Assembly: GCA_035249305.1 (NCBI GenBank)
Contig: DATFGQ010000025.1
Coordinates: 22,442 to 86,441, forward strand
Length of the DNA: 64,000 nt
Source of the DNA: DASUNP01 sp035249305
Lineage (GTDB): Bacteria > Acidobacteriota > Blastocatellia > UBA7656
Direction of reading: 5' to 3'
Shown here: positions 44,494-51,700 of the stretch, piece by piece
How positions within the stretch are numbered: position 1 is the first letter of the stretch
How the letters are laid out: each line of letters begins with the position of its first letter
Position numbers and translations under genes: made by a program
The notes under the pieces: model-generated
Told to the model about the DNA's origin: nothing
The model's database searches: none
The model's input: only the letters and a program-made list of their open reading frames with translations

Positions 44494-45552
44494 TTAAAAC
44501 GGGAACCTGCGCCTGCGCTTCTCTTTCTCGGCCTTCTCTTTTTCCTCTCTCTCTTTTTCGCGCTGGCGTTCGAGCTCTTGCTGAACTTCGAGCATCGTCG
44601 GCTGGCGGCCGAAGGTCAGCTCTTCGCGGTAAGTCGCGTGCACGGGCTTGCCGTTCAACAACGCGGGCGAGAAGACGTACTGCCTGAAAGCGTCGACCGC
44701 GCGCTCGTCTATCACGGGGTCGAGCCCGCGGAGCACTCGCACGTTGGTCATCTTGCCATCAGGCGTGACTATGCCCGAAAGCAGCACCGAGCCTATCACG
44801 CCTTTCCCCGTATCGAATTTCGGCACGACGCGGTCTAAGGCAACGGGCGGCGTGAAGCGGTCGCTCTCCGCCATGTTGATCGGCCCGCCGTATTCGTCTA
44901 CGGGGTGAGAGAGTTGTTGAGGCCGGTTGCGCAGGTTTGCGACCGGAGCGATCTCCGGCGTCACAGAGATGAGCAGCGTCCGCTCGATCGGCGCGCTCTC
45001 CTGGCGACCGCCCGCGCCGACAAAATACTTCACGCCGAATAGGCCGCGCCCGCCCCTGAGCAAGACCGTCTCGAAGTTCTCCATCTCGACGCCCTTGGCG
45101 TCCAGCAGCGGCTGGTTGGCGTAGCGAACTTTGAAATCGAGCTTCATAAACCCGCGTACCACCTCGCGCGGGGTGAGCGAAAAAGTCATGTACTCGGGGC
45201 CGAGCAGCACCGCGTCATTAAAGGCCTCTTCGCTGCGCAGGCCGACCGAGCGTATGTGGCGCGCGACCACCTCTTCGAGCTTGTACTTCTCTTTCAGGTG
45301 GCCGATCTCCTCGTTGGCCGTCGAGAAGGTTCCCGCCAACCGCAGGACTTCGTCGACGGCGGGCGAACGCGCGGCGTCGTATTGATATACGGCAAACGTC
45401 AGGTTCACGCCATACTGGCGGCCCGCGGCGCGTTGTGCCGTCGAGCCGCTCTGCGCCCAAACGGGCGGCGAAGGCAGAAGGCAAATGGCGATTAAGAGGC
45501 TATAAAAAATTCCAGCCTGCTTTCTATTCTTTGAACGCATTAAGACAGTCAT
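44494..45552 (-). CDS. TonB C-terminal domain protein
   Basis: The product has ~352 residues from the ATG at 45552 (45540 is equally possible; neither has a clear ribosome site). An export signal (SLLIAICLLPSPPVWAQ) opens the protein. The C-terminal part holds a TonB-type domain (GSVLLSGIVTPDGKMTNVRVLRGLDPVIDERAVDAFRQYVFSPA) followed by a highly charged tail rich in E, K and R. Most TonB proteins have an N-terminal membrane anchor and Pro-rich spacer; here the domain is on an apparently secreted protein, common in Acidobacteria. It starts 16 bp after the rsmI stop. Confidence 0.8.
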   Translation of the reverse strand: MTVLMRSKNRKQAGIFYSLLIAICLLPSPPVWAQSGSTAQRAAGRQYGVNLTFAVYQYDAARSPAVDEVLRLAGTFSTANEEIGHLKEKYKLEEVVARHIRSVGLRSEEAFNDAVLLGPEYMTFSLTPREVVRGFMKLDFKVRYANQPLLDAKGVEMENFETVLLRGGRGLFGVKYFVGAGGRQESAPIERTLLISVTPEIAPVANLRNRPQQLSHPVDEYGGPINMAESDRFTPPVALDRVVPKFDTGKGVIGSVLLSGIVTPDGKMTNVRVLRGLDPVIDERAVDAFRQYVFSPALLNGKPVHATYREELTFGRQPTMLEVQQELERQREKEREEKEKAEKEKRRRRFPF

Positions 45553-45568
45553 AAAAACTATATCAAGG

Positions 45569-46462
45569 TCACGGCTTGCGGTCGGTTTCGGCCTTTTCGG
45601 CGAGCACCGCTCGGTAAGCTTCGCTCCGGGTGATGCCGCGCGAGCGGGCAACGCGTTTGAGCGCGCCCTTCTGGTCGAGACCTTCGTCGCGCATGACCTG
45701 TTCTACCTCTTTCAATATTGATCCGGGTGAACGCGGCGCAGGTTCGCTTGCGCCGGTGGATTCCAACACGGGCCTGCTTTGATTATCAAGGACGGCGGGC
45801 GCGATAAGCAACACCATTTCGCCCTTAAGCGTGATCTCGTCGGCCCGCCGGGCGAGCTCGGAAAGCCTGCCTCGCAAGAAGTCCTCGTGTATCTTCGTAA
45901 GCTCGCGCGCTATGACCGCCGCGCGGTCGCCCAGCACGTCGACGGCGTCACGTAGAGCCTCTTTAATTCTGTGCGGCGCTTCGTAAAAGATGAGCGTATG
46001 GTTTGCTTCGGCAAACTCTCGGAGCCGAGCGCGCCGGGCCGCACGCCGCGCGGGCAAGAATCCGGCGAACGTGAATTCGCCCGACGCCAGCCCCGACGCC
46101 GCCAGCGCCGCCGTGACCGCCGATGGCCCTGGCAGCGGCGTGATCGTGATGCCGCGCAGGATCGCTTCTTTGACCAGGTGAAAGCCTGGGTCGGAGACCA
46201 GCGGCGTGCCCGCATCCGACACCAGCGCGATGTCAGCCCCGCCGTCGAGCTTGTCGACAAGCTCGACGGCGCGCTCGCGCTCGTTGTGCTCGTGGTAGCT
46301 GATCATAGGCTTTGAGATGTTATGGCTGGAAAGCAGCTTTCTGGTGCGCCGCGTGTCTTCGCAGGCTATCAAGTCGACCTCTTTGAGGACGCGCAGCGCG
46401 CGCAGGGTGATGTCTTCGAGGTTGCCTATGGGCGTCGCGACCAGGTAGAGAGTGCCAGCCAT
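45569..46462 (-). CDS. rsmI: 16S rRNA (cytidine-1402-2'-O)-methyltransferase
   Basis: The 297-residue product shows RsmI signatures: LYLVATPIGNLEDIT, EDTRRTRKLL, ALVSDAGTPLVSDPG, PLPGPSAVTAALAASGL and FYEAPHRI. It uses S-adenosylmethionine to methylate the ribose of C1402 in 16S rRNA. A C-terminal ~60-residue extension has a helical domain (GSILKEVEQVMRDEGLDQKGALKRVARSRG) found in many RsmI proteins. It is followed by the TonB-like gene on the same strand. Confidence 0.95.
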   Translation of the reverse strand: MAGTLYLVATPIGNLEDITLRALRVLKEVDLIACEDTRRTRKLLSSHNISKPMISYHEHNERERAVELVDKLDGGADIALVSDAGTPLVSDPGFHLVKEAILRGITITPLPGPSAVTAALAASGLASGEFTFAGFLPARRAARRARLREFAEANHTLIFYEAPHRIKEALRDAVDVLGDRAAVIARELTKIHEDFLRGRLSELARRADEITLKGEMVLLIAPAVLDNQSRPVLESTGASEPAPRSPGSILKEVEQVMRDEGLDQKGALKRVARSRGITRSEAYRAVLAEKAETDRKP

Positions 46463-46489
46463 AAAGATGAAGGTGAACCGAGTCCGACT

Positions 46490-46654
46490 CTAAAATCCGC
46501 CCCTCAAAAAGATGATGATAAATAGCGCCACCAGTATTATGAGCACGGCCAGCGATATGATTGCCTTGTTCGTCCCCGGCCTCCGGTTAATCCTGCCCAC
46601 GCGGACCTCTCTGGGCTCGCTTCGGTCCGTCGGTTCTTTCTCTTCGTCGCGCAT
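46490..46654 (-). CDS. Small single-span membrane protein (54 aa)
   Basis: From the ATG at 46654 the product is 54 residues: a charged N-terminus (MRDEEKEPTDRSEPREVRVG) and one C-terminal membrane helix (AIISLAVLIILVALFIIIFL). AGGA lies eight bases before the ATG. The longer frame to 46828 overlaps the divergent GMC gene's start and is not supported. Function unknown; it lies 27 bp before rsmI on the same strand. Confidence 0.65.
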   Translation of the reverse strand: MRDEEKEPTDRSEPREVRVGRINRRPGTNKAIISLAVLIILVALFIIIFLRGGF

Positions 46655-46826
46655 GATGATTCCTGTATGAAGTGATGTTATCATAATCGAGCCTGCTGCA
46701 TTCAACGGTTCTTGTGGACAAGGGTGACGGGGCGGCAAAGGTATAACCCGAAAGGCATGCTTCCCTCCTGATCTGTTCGAGCGACTCAACACCAAACATC
46801 TCATAGCAAGTGACGGACAATAACTC

Positions 46827-48569
46827 ATGAATTATGACGCGATAGTCATAGGCACGGGATTCGGCGCGACGATCGCCGCCACGCGGCTCGTGGAAAGAGG
46901 CAAAAGAGTGGTCGTGCTGGAGCGCGGGACATGGTGGGTCACGCCCGACGCGCCAGGGCAGATGACGGCTACGAAGAATCTCTACGGTTGGATAAGAGAG
47001 AACAATCACCCCGTTCAGCACTTCCTGAATTCGGATGACAAGGACGCGCTGCTCAGCCTTTACGGAATGGTGCGAAGCCGCCGCAACAAGGTCGGGCTGT
47101 ATAACTTCTCACACTTCAAGCAGGCGCTCGTGCTGACGGCAAGCGGCGTAGGCGGCGGGTCGCTCATCTACTCGAACGTGAACTCCGTGCCGCGCCAGGA
47201 GGTGTTGGAGAAGATAGGGCTGGAAGTCGGGCCGACCGAGTTTGAAGCCGCGCGGCGGTGGATGCAAGGTTACAGAGGCAGGTTCAACCGCATAGTCACG
47301 AAGATGCCCCTGCCGGGCCGCGACATCACGGACCTGGGCGAAGACTCTTATCTATATCTCGGTCGCACGCGCGCCTTGAAAGAGGCCGCGGCCGCCGTAT
47401 CGAAGCGACTGGGGATAGAGGCCGATTGGCACCCGCTCGACCTGTCGACGGTCGAGTACGACCCGGAGCGCGGGTCGGAGAGCGAGGCGGCCGAGGCTCA
47501 CACGTTTTGCGAACGGCTGGGCCGCTGCGTGCTCGGCTGCCCGCGCTCGGCCACTCACGCGCTCAGCAAGACGCTTTACGCCCGGCTGCTCGCGCGGCCC
47601 GAGCTGGGCGCGACCGTCTGGCCGCTGGCCAACGTCCGGTACGCGACGGCGGTCGAGGGCGGGTACAAGGTCAGCTTTGAAGACTACGGCGACGGGGGGA
47701 AGTGGAAGAGCGTCTTTGCGCCGATGGTATTTTTTGGCGCGGGCACGCTCGGGACTACAGAGATACTGCTCCGCTCGCGCGACCGCGGCGACCTGCGCTT
47801 GAGCGATAAGCTCGGCCAACGCTTCTCCACGAACGGCAACTTCAGCGGGTTCGCCGCGGGCACCAGCGCGCCCGTTCATTCCACCGAAGGGCCTATAAAC
47901 ACCTGCGGCGTCCGGCTGAATCTCGACGGCTTCAACGTCACCGTAGAAGATTGCGGGATACCGCCGACGTTCGCGGGACTTCTGAGCACGTTCGTCCACG
48001 CGGCCAACGGCTCCGACGTGCGGAGAACATTCCGGGGCAAGATCGCGCTGACCTGGACCAGGGACCGGCTGCCCGACTTCAAGAAGCTTTCCGGCCATTC
48101 CAACGGCGACTCGGCCCGCGCCGACGTGGCGAACACCTTCTACTTCAACGTCTCAAGCGAGGACGACGCGTCGGGCGTCTTTCGGCTGCACAATAACGGG
48201 CTCGACCTCGATTGGCCGACCCCAATCGCCAGCCACCCCGTCTTTGAAAAGATCGAGACGCTGCTCAGAGATTTCGCCGATGCGATGGGGGGCCGCTACG
48301 TCCCGTTCCCGACGTGGCGCGGGGTTATGGACAGAAAGCTCGTCGTCCTTCACCCGCTGGGCGGGTGCGCCGTCGGCGCCACGAACGCCGAAGGTGTAGT
48401 CGACGGCTACGGCAGGCTGTTCGATGGCGGCAAGCCGAAAGGGTCGACCGACGTTCTGCCGGGCCTTTACGTAGTCGACGGGTCGGCAATCCCCGGCGCG
48501 GTCGCGACGAACCCGGCTATGACGATAGCCGCGCATGCGCTGAAGACGGTGGCGGCCGCGCTGCCGTGA
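46827..48569 (+). CDS. GMC-family FAD oxidoreductase
   Basis: The 580-residue flavoprotein has the N-terminal FAD motif IVIGTGFGATIAA (about 7-19), LERG shortly after, the GGGSLIYSNV loop, and the C-terminal HPLGGCAVG and DGSAIPGAVATNPAMTIAA motifs of the cholesterol-oxidase-like GMC branch. The family oxidises alcohols or sterol-like compounds; the substrate here is unknown. A cysteine cluster (CERLGRCVLGCPR) in the middle could bind a metal or Fe-S group in this subgroup. It is transcribed divergently from the small membrane protein gene. Confidence 0.9.
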   Translation: MNYDAIVIGTGFGATIAATRLVERGKRVVVLERGTWWVTPDAPGQMTATKNLYGWIRENNHPVQHFLNSDDKDALLSLYGMVRSRRNKVGLYNFSHFKQALVLTASGVGGGSLIYSNVNSVPRQEVLEKIGLEVGPTEFEAARRWMQGYRGRFNRIVTKMPLPGRDITDLGEDSYLYLGRTRALKEAAAAVSKRLGIEADWHPLDLSTVEYDPERGSESEAAEAHTFCERLGRCVLGCPRSATHALSKTLYARLLARPELGATVWPLANVRYATAVEGGYKVSFEDYGDGGKWKSVFAPMVFFGAGTLGTTEILLRSRDRGDLRLSDKLGQRFSTNGNFSGFAAGTSAPVHSTEGPINTCGVRLNLDGFNVTVEDCGIPPTFAGLLSTFVHAANGSDVRRTFRGKIALTWTRDRLPDFKKLSGHSNGDSARADVANTFYFNVSSEDDASGVFRLHNNGLDLDWPTPIASHPVFEKIETLLRDFADAMGGRYVPFPTWRGVMDRKLVVLHPLGGCAVGATNAEGVVDGYGRLFDGGKPKGSTDVLPGLYVVDGSAIPGAVATNPAMTIAAHALKTVAAALP

Positions 48570-48737
48570 TTTTTCGGGTAATTCAAGCATATAATTGTAT
48601 GTTACTGGCATATTTGAAAGCTCTTGCGTATACTTGCGCTTCGATTTAGCCTTTGATAGGTTTCTACACTATAGTGTGCCGCAGGAACGGCACGACTCTA
48701 CAAATAGTGGTCGAGCAGGGCGGCCCCGAGGTACTGG

Positions 48738-51700
48738 ATGTTTAGACTGGAAAAACTTGAGATAAGCGGTTTCAAATCTTTTGCCGACCGCACGACGCTG
48801 ACATTCGGGGAAGGCATCACGGCCGTCGTGGGTCCGAACGGATGCGGCAAGTGCGTAGATGGCGCGACGCTCGTGACGCTGGCGGACGGGCGCGACGTGC
48901 CGATACGCGAGCTCGTCGATGCGGCGTTGAAGGATTCCAACTCGGTCGAAGCGCTCGACGACGGATTGCTAACTCGTCAGAACCCTTCCGACGTCGCGAT
49001 TCTCTCGCTTAACCCTGAAACGCTTCGTCTCGAACCCCGCCGGGTCACGGCCTTCATCAAGCGCGAGGCGACGCCTTACCTTTTGCGGATTCGCACGCGC
49101 GCAGGGCGCGAAGTCACGGCGACGCCTTACCATCCGCTTTTCACGCTGGAAGACGGGCGGCTGCGAACGCTCAAGGCCGAAGAATTGAAAGTAGGGGTTA
49201 GATTGGCCCTGCCGCGAAGGCTTCCCGTATCGGGCGGCGAGGTTGAGATGTCGCCGTTACGGATGTTGGAACAGTTTCAAGCGGGCGACAATCTCTTCGT
49301 GCCGCATTCCGATCAGTTGCGCGCGTGGGCTTTATCCGCCCACACAAGGTTTGGCACCTGGACGGGATGGGCGCGCGCCGCAAACGTCTCGGACGTACAG
49401 CTAAGGGGTTTTCTAAATAAGCAATCCGTCGGCACGAACACGCTCGTGAGCCTCTCGCATTCGGCGCAAAGTCTACCTCCGCTTGATGGGCGGCTCAAAT
49501 CCCATGGCAATGGCGAGATGCGATTGCCCTCGGCCTTCTCGCCCGAGCTTGCGCGCTTTCTGGGGCTGGTCATCGCTGAAGGTAGAAACACAAGCTCGAA
49601 TCAGGTGTGGTTTGTGAACTCGGACCCGGCCATCAATGATGAATATGAGCGGCTTGCTCACACGCTTTTCGGGCTGCGAGTCCGCCGCCTGCACTATAAA
49701 TCGAACGCGGAAGACAGCCTGATCTTTTCGCACGCATTATGCAAGACGCTCGAACGATTGTTCGGCTTTTCTATTAACTCTTCCTCATCAGAAAAAGAGA
49801 TACCATCGCAAGTGTTCGAGTCCGAGCGCGCGACACAGTGGGCATTTTTGTCTGGCCTGTTTGAAGGGGACGCCTATATTTCCGTTCAAGGGGGAAGCGG
49901 AGCCCCACGACCGCCCTTCATAGAGTACACAACCGCAAGCCCTAGACTGGCCGAACAAGTTGTCGCGTTACTGCTGCGCCTGGGCATATTCTCCCTGCTC
50001 AGGTCCCGGCAGAAATACGCAAGCAACACCGCGGAGAAACGGCGACGGACTTATTATTCGGTATTGATTTATGGGACGGAACAGCTATGTCGCGCGGCCG
50101 AAAATCTTTCCTTCGTCGGAGAGAAGCGCGCAAAGCTCTCGGCCCTACGCAAGCTCTCCGTGGCGTCGAATCCTAATCTCGACCTGATTCCCGGCATAAC
50201 TCCGCTCGTCAAACAGGCCGCCCGCGTCGCGGGTGTTAATGTAAAAGCTCATCGCAGCAATCATCCAAAGCTTGCCGCATACGTCGAGAGCCGTTGCGAA
50301 GCCAGTCGCGGCGGGCTGCTCGAAGTCACGGAACAGATCGAGCGCTCAGGTAAAACGCCCGATGCCGCGCGCGGCTTGCTTGACAGGTTCAAGAAGCTTG
50401 CTTCATCCGATATTTATTGGGACGAGATCGTAAGCGTGGAGCAGGTCGCGCCGAGCGATGAATGGGTTTATGACCTTAGCATCGCCGAGACGCATAACTT
50501 CGTCGCGGGAAACATAATCGTCCACAACAGCAACGTGGCGGAATCTATCTCGTGGGTGCTGGGCGAGCAGTCGGCTAAGAATCTGCGCGGCGGAAAGATG
50601 GAAGATGTCATCTTTAACGGCACGCGCGACCGCAAGCCTACGGGGATGGCCGAAGTCCTGCTCACGCTGGTCGCGGTCAAAGACATCGCCGCGAAAGACT
50701 CCGACGGCCCTCCGGCAGACGACGATCACGAGTACGAAGACGCGGTCGAAAACGCGGAGCGGGCCGCCGAAGCCGCGCGCTCTCTCGTTCATGAATTGAC
50801 CCCGCAACAACCAGTGCCCGAACAGCCCGCAAACGAACAGCCCGCGCCGGAACCGGCGGGCGAGTTGACCGCGCAGGCCGATTCGTCAGCAGTCGTTAAC
50901 GACTCGCCGCGCGTCGCCGAAAAGCGAGCTAAGAGCCACGACCGCTCGCGCGCTCAACGACGCAAGCGGCGCACGGTCGCCATCATGGCCGGCGAGCGCA
51001 TAACGGTTGGCCGCAGGCTTTACCGGACCGGCGACAGCGAATACTTGATGAACGGTCGCCCATGCCTGCTCAGGGACATCCAGGACCTGTTCGCGGGCAC
51101 GGGACTGGGCGGCGCTCACTACGCCATAATCGAGCAAGGGCGCATCGGGCAGATCCTTTCATCAAAGCCGCTCGACCGCCGCGCGCTGATCGAAGAAGCG
51201 GCGGGCATCACGAAATTTAAATCCCGCAAGCGCGCCGCGGAGCTGAAGCTCGAATCCGCCAAGCAGAACCTGACGCGGCTCAACGACATCATCAGCGAGA
51301 TCGAGCGGCAGGTTAACAGCCTCAAGCGGCAGGCGCAGAAGGCGCGGCGCTACCGCCGCATGCGCGAAGAGGTGCGCGGCTTGCAAAAGGTCGTCTTCAC
51401 GGCCGATTATTATCGCCTCACCGAGGCCATCGACCGCGTGGCCCGCGAGTTGGAAGCGGCCTCCGTCAAACAGTCCGAGATAGACTCTATAATCACCGCG
51501 CATGAGACTGAGCACCGGGCCGTGTCGGCCGAAGCGCGCGCGGGCGAAGACCGTCTGGCCGGGTTGCGCGAGACGGCGGCGGCGATAGAGCTTGAGGCCG
51601 ACCGCGCCCGCAACCGCCGCGCCTTTGAGCAGCAGCAGATCACTGAGCTTACGACGCGCATCGAAGAGCTTGAGCGCGATCAACAGGCGCTTGACACTCG

